From: Owenia fusiformis | Taxonomy: Eukaryota > Annelida > Polychaeta > Sabellida > Oweniidae | DNA length: 64,000 bases | Assembly (NCBI GenBank): GCA_903813345.2 | Contig: CAIIXF020000010.1 | Location: 15,945,181 to 16,009,180 of the forward strand | Direction of reading: 5' to 3' | Shown here: positions 49,401 to 59,295 of the stretch, one piece after another | Layout of the letters: every line of letters starts with the position of its first letter | Position numbering within the stretch: position 1 is the first letter of the stretch | The notes under the pieces: generated by a model | Told to the model about the DNA's origin: nothing | Database searches by the model: none | The model's input: the letters and a program-made list of their open reading frames with translations, nothing else | Position numbers and translations under genes: made by a program

Positions 49401-52400
49401 ATAAACGATATCAAATCAATTCGTTTATTACACGGATATACGTGTGATAAACGATATCACACGCATATGAGTTTAATAAACGATTTTCTGGAAAATATCA
49501 CACGGATTTAAATAATATCATAAACATCAATATCTGTTATTGTACTGATAACACATTAATCGTGGAATAATTATTGATATTAATGCCAATTAAGGATACT
49601 ATATTCAAAATAGTAATGTTTGCTTTTTAGGATGTTGATAGGATGTTTAGCAAATTTTCTGTTTGGCTGGCAAGAAAGAGTGTACTAACCCTTATGACCC
49701 TAATGGAAGCTTTTGAAAAATGCTTAAACCCAAGCCCTATTGCTGCAGAAGTAAGTATAATTTAATGGAAATATTGGTGAATTCTACATGTTATCCATAG
49801 TTTAGTTAATATTTAGATAGAAAACGCAAGATCAAGAGACGAATGAAAGTAATCTGAAAAACTAAATGAGATTGGAAATAATAATTCACATACTTTTAGA
49901 ACTTTAACTATCTGAGGATATAGATATAATTGAATAAACTTGAAATTGAAATGTGATTTTTTCAGATTGAAAACATATATGATGTCAGCTCGTGGATTAC
50001 ACCACACTTAGAGACTATTAGTGGTCACTCTCGCCCACACTGCTTCAAATTTGTAAAAGAAAATGGGCACACACGCTTATACTATAAGCAGTGGTCCACT
50101 GACCAGGTAGGGATATTTCAGTTACTATAGTTGGATAAACATAAAATGTTGCAGACCTGAACAACAGCAAACTTTGCTTTGACTTAAAAAATCTTACTTC
50201 AAAATAAATGTAGACTGTCCTGAGGACAACTGGCAAAATGTATACCGATGCTGTAAACCTTGAAAGTACTGTTGACGGAGACCAGAGATCAAGGTCAATA
50301 GTACTGTTAATGTTTAGAGTTGAGGTACGAATCTAGTATACACACTTTTGCCAGTTGACCAAATAGAGAGGTTAACAATTGTTTTGTTAGTCCGAAAATC
50401 CCATGGTTGCAAGATTTATATATTTGAATTTCATGTTAAGATATGTTTGGTATGTGGATCAAGATATCATATTTTAAAAAGTATAAATTCTTTAAAAGTG
50501 ATATTCAATAATTTCAATTTTCACCAATTATGCAAAAGGATTTTCAATTGTTTAAAAGTTTTCTTCAAATTTTTTTTTTTTCAAAATTGTCTTTATTTTT
50601 TTTAAAGTAGCAGTCAACTGAACCTTGTAGTGGTCAACAGTACCTAGTAACAGTAACAGTACCTTGTTGACTTTTAATTAACCAATTAGAATGGAGTATT
50701 TTAACTGAGGTACTAACAATATGTACTGTTGACTGCTACTTGGTATAGTACTGTTGACCTTTACTAATTGAAAACTGTAACTGTAATCCTTGATTTTAGA
50801 CTTGGGAGAGACCAGGTACTGGGATTGTACTGAAATCAATACCAGAAGACAGCCCCCTTAGCATCAAACCAGACTATGGAAAGGCGGATCTGGACAAAGT
50901 GTCGGCAGGGATTCGGAAGGTATTCTTTATTGAAGGTCACACAAATAGCTAGGGTATATTTCTACTAAAATTTGTCTCAAGCTACTATACTTATGCTTTA
51001 TGCATAAATGTACTGTAATTACAAGAAAAAATTATTGATATGGAAATGTTCTTTAAATGTTACAGATACAACACTTCATGCACAAGGAAGAGGACAAGGT
51101 TTGGTGGGAGAATTTACCCTCAACAAGGAAACAGGAAGGTAAATGAACTCCACTTATTTCAAATGTCAATCCTTCTGTAGAATCAACAATAAATGAACAT
51201 AAAGTAGAAGTTTATGTCTCAGTTTAATGTCCCAAACCTCTCATTGGTAATTTAATCTGATTATATTCAGAATCTATAATCATCACCCATGTTTGCATTT
51301 TAAAATTATTTATTAAATGTACCACATGTACACTTTACAGAAGACGATTTTGAACAAATTTACCAATGGCCGATGCAGAAGTTATTAGACGCCTCGAGTA
51401 ATCTGCACCCAGATGAGGCTGAGACAGCAATACCCAACCCTCCTAATGCTCCTGATAAAATCCCCCCTGTAAGTGCAGAAGTGTAATAAACTGATAAATA
51501 TTAACTTACTTGTTTCTCTTATTACTTAAGAGCTTTTCCAATTATTAAGTTTGATTTTTAAAAACCTTTCAAAGGTACATAAACATTTAAGCTCCCAGTA
51601 TCCCTATTGTTCAAGGCTTATTTTTCATTCAATACTAGTAGTTAATTTATTCTTAAAAACTTACAATTGCTTTACATTTGATTTGAACATTTGATTATCT
51701 TTATTGCAGAAACAATTTTGGGCTTGGATTTGAAAATTCTTTAAACTTAAAGTAATTCTATGATTATTTATTCTTAAAATGATAGTATGATACTAGGCAT
51801 ATGATATAAAAAATTAACTTATTCAGGTTCGATTAGGAAAACAACGTGCAACCAAAGAAACAGGTTCCTATGCTCTGCTGGACATTCCCATGTATCAAGG
51901 GGAATGGCCTCAAGTTGGACAAGTTATAAGTAAAGGTTAGTTTAGGTTTGTATTGAAAAATAAACCATTTCTAGCGATGTTTTACTCTATACACTTTTCG
52001 CTATTTAACATATATTGGAAAAAATTTGGAATAAATCACCAGAGCATTTGTTTTGTACCTTGTTTAAACTTAAGTTTGACTCCTATCATGTCAAATGTCT
52101 TACAAAACAACATATCATTATGCATCATATATTACTAATTAATATGCATGATCAAACAAATCTACCTGGTTCTTTCCTCTGGTATCTAACATTGCAATAG
52201 ACACTAACAACACATATTTAACAAAATTACAGTAAAGAATACTTTTAATTTCAACAGTGAGTATTGGCATGGTTTATGTTTCACTTTCAGAAAAGGATTC
52301 TGTGACAATTCACTGGATGAGGGGAGCAAAGTCCACACCCTGGAGGTTATGTAGCAGGAGAGTGGGGAGGTCTTATCAACCATGGCTTGAAACTTTTAAT

Positions 52401-52499
52401 TCATCTAAAGTATTCCATTATTTTGATTTAACCCCTTCCGGACATCTACCAAAGGAGGCAAAGGAAGCTTCGGAAAGATATGCAGAAGAATATTTGTGA
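42846..52499 (+). CDS. DUF7869-like putative transposase (19 exons, 760 aa)
   Basis: Exons: 42846-42870, 43323-43487, 43651-43686, 43980-44053, 44266-44360, 45540-45679, 46337-46415, 46702-46885, 47274-47395, 47663-47828, 48343-48515, 48853-48943, 49631-49750, 49966-50106, 50800-50919, 51066-51138, 51341-51468, 51827-51935, 52258-52499. All introns are GT-AG and all phases agree. It starts MDVDQQQE; twelve Asn (30-41) precede an acidic stretch. IEGLPNYPICLNAWLAILGL (about 144-163) resembles the HTH-like entry of this family. CDTC (273-276) is a likely zinc knuckle. The RNase-H-like core shows IIIDSMDQAK (D333), QMDNCAKENKNR (D411) and GHTHEDVD (446-453), the hallmark of a widespread invertebrate and algal family that I believe is DUF7869. 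Transposase activity and catalytic residues are inferred from the fold-like pattern. The last 200 residues (WWENLPS, CSRRVGRSYQPW) are less typical. It lies divergent to the ParB-like gene. Confidence 0.82.
45765..46299. mobile_element. Foldback MITE (535 bp)
   Basis: Inverted ends CACTGGTGATCC pair over the whole element: the outer part (GCTGGTTACCGAAACGG) and the inner part (AAATCGACGATTCTGTTGTC) both recur inverted, leaving a loop of about 50 bp near 46030. AACAA on both sides may be a 5-bp target duplication. There is no coding capacity. It sits in the intron 45680-46336 of the transposase-like gene. Confidence 0.85.
49230..49510. repeat. Palindrome-rich intron repeat (CGTTTATCACACG words)
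   Basis: Several facing copies of GTTTATCACACG, ACACGGATATGCGTGT and ATCAAATATCAACACG-type words make nested hairpins in the intron 48944-49630. ATATCACGAGAAATGGTGTGATAT at the left edge forms its own stem. It looks like a composite of foldback units; no target duplication is evident. Confidence 0.6.
50258..50770. repeat. GTACTGTTGAC inverted-word cluster
   Basis: AGTACTGTTGAC or its inverse occurs at least five times in the intron 50107-50799. AAGTAGCAGTCAAC near 50606 pairs with GTTGACTGCTACTT near 50729. This is probably a foldback repeat broken by an AT-rich insertion. Confidence 0.6.
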
Positions 52500-52825
52500 A
52501 GTTGTTGCCGAATGTACTTTTGATTTGTGAATTGTGTTTATATACAGTTACTGCCTACTGGCATAACACTATGGTATTTCTAAAAAAGCGCCTAAGCTAG
52601 GGGTTTAATCCTACTTCAAATTGTAGTGTTATTACAATTGTGGTTTTAGAAAAGTGTTTTTATAAATCACCTGGATCCCTTTTCACTAATATAAGAATCG
52701 GCATAAAATACATGAAACACTTATATAGACCTGTTTTATTCAAGCCCTTCACCTGTCTTTACAGTTGTAACATTTGTTCAAATGAAATTACTGTGCAAAT
52801 CACATATGGTACATCTAATCAAAAA
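52500..52825. other. 3' flank of the transposase-like gene
   Basis: About 325 bp after the stop codon with no gene. No canonical AATAAA is obvious, so the polyadenylation site is not placed. Confidence 0.4.
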
Positions 52826-53600
52826 AGAGGTGTTCCACTTTACAGGTGTTCCACTTATACTTATAGAGGTTCATTTAACATTAAGTCAGTTTGTCTTGTG
52901 ACTCTGAAGTGTTCCACTAACAGAGGTGTTCCACTTTACAGGTTTCACTGTATATGTGTTTCACTTGGGAGGTGTTCTACTTATAGAGGTTCATTTAACA
53001 TTAAGTCAGTTTGTCTTGTGACTCTGAAGTGTTCCACTAACAGAGGTGTTCCACTAACAGAGGTGTTCCACTTTACAGGTTTCACTGTATATGTGTTTCA
53101 CTTGGGAGGTGTTACACTTATAGAGGTTCACTTAACATTAAGTCAGTTTGTCTTGTGACTCTGAAGTGTTCCACTAACAGAGGTGTTCCACTTCTAGAGG
53201 TGTTCAACTTTACAGGTTTCACTGTACATGTGTTTCACTTGGGAGGTGTTCCACTCACAGAGGTTCATTTAACATTAAGTCAGTTTGTCTTGTGACTCTG
53301 AAGTGTTCCACTAACAGAGGTGTTCCACTAACAGAGGTGTTCCACTTTACATGTTTCACTGTACATGTTTCACTGTACATGTGTTTCACTTGGGAGGTGT
53401 TCCACTCACAGAGGTTCATTTAACATTAAGTCAGTTTGTCTTGTGACTCTGAAGTGTTCCACTAACAGAGGTGTTCCACTTTACAGGTTTCACTGTATAT
53501 GTGTTTCACTTGGGAGGTGTTCCACTTATAGAGGTTCATTTAACATTAAGTCAGTTTGTCTTGTGACTCTGAAAAGTGTTTCACTGACAGAGGTGTTCCA
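52826..53600 (+). repeat. Tandem array derived from a pogo-like MITE end (6 units)
   Basis: Units of about 120-154 bp each contain CATTAAGTCAGTTTGTCTTG followed by GTGTTCCACTAACAGAGGTG, CTTTACAGGTTTCACTGTA and CACTTGGGAGGTGTTCC. The CAGGTTTCACTGTA word is the terminus of the CAGTRAAACCTG element family also seen at 15888-16348. The open frames across the array arise from the repeat and are not genes. Confidence 0.85.
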
Positions 53601-53990
53601 CTTTACAGGTTTCAATGTACTAGTATGTGTTATGGTAGTGTAATATAGTTTGTCTTAAAATGTTCCAATACATGTTCATAAATACCACTGTTCCACAATT
53701 GGTTACTTTGACGTGCCAACAGCCAAATGATAATCCGCAACTTGACTTATAAGTAGATTTAAATCAAGAAAATAAAAAACTCGTAACCAGGAAGTTCATC
53801 CATTTTGTTACTTACACGTTACATCAAAGTAAACAGTGGTGGAACAGTGAATACATAAGGGGTAAACATTTATTTGAAAAATTACTATTAGATTTTAAAA
53901 ATGTTATAATACATGTCTAGTACATTTCCACTTAATATGCTCAAATCATTGAGTCATGGTAGTTGATCTTCTTAGTTGATGGTATTTATA

Positions 53991-54045
53991 CAGTGAAACC
54001 TGTCCTATGGAACATCACCTCTCTCTCTGTTCACAGGTTTTATTG
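53991..54045. mobile_element. Miniature pogo-like element (55 bp)
   Basis: TA, then CAGTGAAACCTGTCCTATGG, a CT-rich loop, then ACAGGTTTTATTG and TA. Only the inverted ends of the pogo-like family remain. TA lies at 53989-53990 and 54046-54047. It sits just before the right arm. Confidence 0.7.
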
Positions 54046-54494
54046 TACATTAAATTCCATCAAATTATGTATAAATGTATATATTTTTGTGATAGTTCAG
54101 TGATACAGTCAAATAACAATGAAGTAATATGCCATGAATATTTCAATTTTACATGAATAGCAAGCTACAATACAGACTGTACAATATCAATAAAGGTGCA
54201 GAAAGTGTAAAAGAAGTAAACAGTCAGACTATCTATCTAGTTCTACAATCTATAATCTTGTTGCTTTGTTAGCATGCAGGGTGAGGGTGAGGGTGTAGGT
54301 ACTAAAACAGGATAAGCACACCAGGCAGGCAGACAGTTAGTTTATTGTGGTAGTTGGTAAAGGTCTAAGGTGTAGATGATGAGTAGTTAAAGCTTGGTGA
54401 GGTTGAAGAAGAAAGCATAGCAAAACACCATCACCTGGAAGTACAGTAAAATATACAAGTTAAAAAGTGCAATTATTATGGAGATTATAGCATT

Positions 54495-55046
54495 TTCCTT
54501 ATTGTCAAATATCAAATTAAAGACAAATACAGTACATATTTTAATAGAATCAAAACACCCTGTAACATAGTATTTCCTGAAATAAATAATATAACTTTAT
54601 TAAAACAACCATGGTGATACTACCACACATTTCATGTAAATATACACTTCATAAGAACAGAACCTATTTTTGTCATTTTGTAATTGAATTTAAAGACAAA
54701 TGCATTTCATGTTTAATACATGTGTGATTGTACAGATATAGAAATAGATTTGAAACACCCTGTAACACAGTATTTCCTGAAATAAAATATATAACTTTAT
54801 TGAAATAACCATGATGATATTATCACACAATTCATGTAAATAAACACTTCATAAGAACAAGACCTATTTTTGTAATTGAATTTGAAGAAAAATGCATTAC
54901 ATGTTTAATACATGTGTGATTGTACAGATATAGAAATAGATTTGAAACACCCTGTAACACAGTATTTCCTGAAATAAAATATATAACTTTATTGAAATAG
55001 AATTGAAACACCCTGTAACATAGTATTTCCTGAAATAAAAATATTA
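54495..55046 (-). repeat. Subterminal tandem repeat (right arm, 4 units)
   Basis: Inverse of the set at 31893-32345. AGTATTTCCTGAAATAAA occurs near 54568, 54769, 54963 and 55021; the outermost unit is short. The extra units show that the arms have changed by unequal exchange or slippage since they were identical. Confidence 0.85.
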
Positions 55047-55186
55047 AACAAACATGATGTTACTTTATATAAAAAACCATAACCTATTTAATTATCCTAT
55101 TTATACTTCAATGAAAAGTCAAATCTTGGTTAAAAGCTAGATTTGTCAGTCTTGCCAGCAAAATTAAATCTACTACTGATCTAAAG

Positions 55187-55438
55187 TAGTCCAGTCCTGG
55201 CAACAGGACTAGAGTAGTCCAGTCCTGGCAGCAGGACTAGAGTAGTCCAGTCCTGGCAGCAGGACTAGAGTAGTCCAGTCCTGGCAGCAGGACTAGAGTA
55301 GTCCAGTCCTGGCAGCAGGACTAGAGTAGTCCAGTCCTGGCAGCAGGACTAGAGTAGTCAAGTCCTGGCAGCAGGACTAGAGTAGTCCAGTCCTGGCAGC
55401 GGGACTAGAGTAGTCCAGTCCTGGCAGCAGGACTAGAG
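55187..55438 (-). repeat. 28-bp dyad iterons, right arm (9 copies)
   Basis: Nine head-to-tail units, inverse of the left-arm array, each with AGTCCTGGCAGCAGGACT. The first unit has GGCAACAGG and one has GGCAGCGGG. The array lies about 185 bp from the outer tip, as in the left arm. Confidence 0.95.
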
Positions 55439-55627
55439 TTGTCAAGTCACTAATAGTAAAGGGAAATGATTAACATACCCCATTGACTTATCAAGTCCAG
55501 CCTAATATAAAAAAAATAAAAAAAATAAAAAAACTGACTAACATTGGTCTGGTATTGTCAAATTTCTAAAATACATCATTTTCCAATCCAGTGGCGGATT
55601 CCAGATGTAATTGGAAATCTGTTTTGA

Positions 55628-58600
55628 TATAGTTTAGAAAAGCTTACATCTCTAAAATGGTTAGTGATAACTCTGTATTATATACATGGTGATATGTAAA
55701 CATCTCTAGTGTTTCACATCATCAGTCTCTATGTACATTAGAATGCACAATCTGTCGAAAGTGAGAAACAAGCCCCAACATCCCAAATAATAATTTAGCA
55801 TATAATGTGTTATACGAGCCATATTTCCTTACTTCAAAAATGAAAGAAAAATGGTGAATACAAATGGTTTTATAATCTTGTGTCAAATTGCTCTTTAGGT
55901 ATTGAATGTACAAACCAGACTATGAGAAACATTTTCTGATGCTATTGGAAATACTCGTTTCTTTGTTCTCTTATAAGACCATAAAAATGTTCAGAGAAGA
56001 AATGATAATTTTTTTCACAGCATTGCTGATTACTTTCTTTCCAGCATCAACAATCACTTAACTGAGTCATTACCTCAATTCTATTGATCCTACATAGAAT
56101 GCACACTGACAAGACTGGGATACGGTTGCTATGGCAACATCATGCACAAATAGCACCCCTTAGGAATATAAATGTCCTTTATGCATATTGAATGCTCTCC
56201 TCGTTTATCAATGCTTTCCTTTGAAGGTAGAAGATAGAGGTTTACATGACATTTTTGCTAATAAGAAAGCACAAGGGGCAGAGTTAGTGAGAATTGGTTA
56301 AAGTAATGGCATAAATCAGATCCGCACATCCTGGAGCCCTCAATAACCACACTCTATATTGGTTCACACTGGGAGTTGTAATATATTTAAGAACAAATTG
56401 AATTTTCAATTATAGAATCTAAAACAGCCTATTAGACTGTAGATGGCAGAATAGATTATTATGAAACTTGAAATTTTAGACATTGTTACTCTTTAGAGAA
56501 TAAAGAACTGCTAAACTATATTTTACCTCAGTGAAAATTATTAGATATTGATATGTAATTTTGGAGAAAACAATGGTGCAGTCCACATGTTATCAGTAAA
56601 AGTAAACCATATTCATTGGCAGGATGAGTGGGGTTATGACAACATTACTGGCTTTTCACCCTTCTCAGGTGTTGTATTGGCCAATTCAGCCTATTACACT
56701 CTCCTTAATAACAAGTCCTGTCATTGAACTCTTCCTCTAATCAATGTGTAAATATATTCAATCAAGAAAGGCACACTTTGTAAACACTTTACATGTTTAA
56801 TGACCAATTGTTTTATCTCTATGTCTATAAACAACTCAAATACAGGAAATATATCAGTCCACTTTCTGAATTATCATTTTATCAATGTCCGCCTTTTGAA
56901 CTTCATTTTGGTTAGTATGGTGCATGAAGAATTTATTTACAAAATTAGCCAAAGTACTGTACTTTGAATGCATTTAGTTTGCAAATGAGAGTTCACCATC
57001 TGCATTGAAAAGAGGAAGGTTGTCCTAAGGTTCCCATGGCAACCATAAATATAAAGGATCAAATGCTCCTAAAATTAAAATCTTCATTCAAATACCACAA
57101 TTGATTTGTTTGTTTGAAATAATGAAAAATGAGGAATTTATTCTAAAGGACCCTAAGAAAGTCAATTCCTGAAATTGAGATAATTGTGAGTCAAAGGGTC
57201 ATATCCTATGGTTGGTTTAAATCCTCAGATGAATGACTTAGCATCCCATCATTCTTTAGAAGTTTTTTAGAAATAATAGCATTCTATTGGTTCATTATTA
57301 TCATGAGGGTTAGTATCTCCTCTCATCTTTGATCAACCAAGTTAGGATATAAATGAACAAGGGATGTAGGGATGTGTTGAAGGTTTATGTGACATCAGAA
57401 GGATTTTAAATTGATGGGTTTATCTTCCTTGCAGATGAGACGATTGACTCACAGCAATGAAAGTCACTCATTTAAAGCCATGTGACATGAATAACTAATC
57501 AGTTAACCATTTTACTAAGTTTTAATTAAGACTATGAGTAAAATTAAAGGCACTCGCTCTGCTTACTGTACACCATTCAGTTAAAGGCACTTGATAGTGA
57601 CTTGGACATATTCATAAATGATTTAACTTGCACTTGCAGTTCTGATAACATTGGCAATGAACTTTTACTTTTGTAACAGGACATTGAGTAAAACTTAGTG
57701 TTTAATGATCAAATATTATTTTTGATACAAAAATGTACAGTTGGCATATTGAAGACATTCCCCAACAGATTATGTGATGGCTCTATCCAGGTTGAGTGAA
57801 TGTGTGAACAATAGTGCTAGATTTGAAATTGTAACATAGTGCTATAAGTTTGACATCATAACAGATTTGTAAAACAAAGTCAAAGATGAAGATAATCCAG
57901 TTTTGAAATAAACACTGCAATTTTTTTTTATTTCATAATATATACTTTGTAATATTTATTAAATGAACAGGATTTGCTATATTATTTCTTTCTTTGGAAA
58001 TAGTGAAACTTATCAATTTGTTCATTTTTATTAGTATAGTTAAAGTGACTATCAGCACTCAAGGTCCTTATTACTTTGTATAATGTAGGGTTATATTTAA
58101 TATTTATCCAGTATCACGTCACCTGTGTAGTAAATTATTATCATTACTGTTATTATTTGTCTGTACGTAAAGTTATTATTACCTATAAAACATGGTAGGG
58201 TAGTGTTTATACAGCGTAATCAGTCAGATAAGTAGAACAAGGGCCAACACCAACCACTTTAATGTAACATCATATAACCTAAAATAGTCCCAACTTTAAG
58301 TCAAAAATTATGGACCACCCAACTCTGTAAGTTGTTTTATGTCAAATAATAATTTTGAGCCTATCTTTGAGTTTTATTGATCAGGTTGTGAAAAAATAAT
58401 ATTTGAATTATGCTGTATATTCATTGTAACTGTGCCTCGTGTATTTGAATAATTTGTGTATAATATTTCTGGCATATGTACCAAATGTGAAAGTCTTTCA
58501 GTAAGATCAAAAGTTATTTTTCCATTTTTTTGGCTACAAATCGCAAAACGATCCATAGCGTGAAATTCTCATCACATCCAGTGTTGTTTTTTGGTTTGAT

Positions 58601-59110
58601 CTTTTGCCCAGTTTGGTTTTGTGTGTTTGAGGGTACCCCATATAGGGAATATGCATGCTATCCTGTCATTGAAGCTAAAAAAGCTATGATTAGCCTGCAA
58701 TTTAGTGGTACAGTTTGACAGTATCTGACAAATACTACCTACTCGCAAGGTAAATTCAGCCATTTTCCACAGGAGGAGGTAATATCCCACATGGCATCAG
58801 TCCCTGATTCAACCAATCAGAATTAAGAATCAGTATATCAGTTGGCAACACCTATTGGATGTGGTCAGAATATTTGTGTAGAGTATAAAGTATAATGTAC
58901 TAAGATGTACACTTGTAACAATATATTTTCATTTCGGATAAGTTCTTAACTACAGGATGGGTGTATGTTTAAATACTGACACATATTAGAGAATGGATTA
59001 TTAAAACATGCATGAATAACGATAGATGGATTAATATATCTTGCGAGTAAGTTTAACAAAATGAGATCAACTTTATATGATTGGTAAGTACTGTATTTTC
59101 TATATTGCAG
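55628..59110. other. Stretch without recognisable genes
   Basis: Right flank of the element. AT-rich, with no supported exon, tandem array or inverted repeat. Confidence 0.5.
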
Positions 59111-59295
59111 TTCAGTTTACATACATGGAGATACATATGAGATATAAGGCGCATGTTGAGTATATTTTCAATTTTCACTCCAAGGAGGCTGCTCTCCTTC
59201 AGGAGATGTTCACTAATGTTACTATGGTTACCTTATTACCAGATCTACAATCAGAATCACATTTAGTACAGTGCTCCAAAGCTCCATATTTCTGA
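59111..59295 (+). CDS. Possible terminal exon, unrecognised
   Basis: A good acceptor (TTTTCTATATTGCAG) is followed by an open frame of about 61 codons to TGA. Its peptide looks natural: HMRYKAHVEYIFNFHSKEAA, then LLQEMFTNVTMVTLLPDLQ. No family is recognised and no upstream exon is found. If real it would be the last exon of a plus-strand host gene with long introns. Confidence 0.3.

Larger units (their letters stand above)
31345..55623. mobile_element. Putative 24.3-kb DNA transposon with long inverted arms and two divergent genes
   Basis: The arms at 31345-32757 and 54103-55623 are inverted copies, about 98% identical in the parts I compared by eye. Both outer tips read AACAGATTTCC inward. 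TTGA stands immediately outside each tip (31341-31344 and 55624-55627) and may be a 4-bp target duplication. The interior holds a ParB-like gene on the minus strand and a DUF7869-like transposase gene on the plus strand, both intact across all exons, with a shared central promoter. Smaller repeats and MITEs sit in introns and in the gap before the right arm. The near-identity of the arms and the open genes suggest recent activity. No capsid, polymerase or retroviral-type integrase gene is present, so it is not a Polinton. A non-transposon explanation, such as host genes between recombined repeats, remains possible. Confidence 0.65.
54103..55623 (-). repeat. Right inverted arm of the 24-kb element
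   Basis: About 1.52 kb, inverse copy of 31345-32757. It is longer because it has nine dyad units instead of seven and four subterminal units instead of about 2.5. Near its inner edge it carries a short insertion (ATACAGACTGTACAATATCA) relative to the left arm. Confidence 0.9.

Noticed and set aside
52640-53643. 172- and 92-codon plus-strand open frames with repeated YRGSFNIKSVCLVTLK-like motifs
   Set aside because: They arise from the tandem MITE-derived array. The period follows the DNA repeat and there is no start or splice context.
31345-55623. Reading the 24-kb block as a Polinton/Maverick or other virus-like element
   Set aside because: Size and long inverted ends fit loosely, but no polymerase, retroviral-type integrase, packaging ATPase, protease or capsid gene is present. 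The two genes match other families and have many introns.
31345-55623. Inverted arms as an assembly artefact
   Set aside because: The arms differ in iteron number (7 versus 9), in subterminal unit number and by several small indels, so they are not a mirrored copy of one contig. Long reads would settle it.
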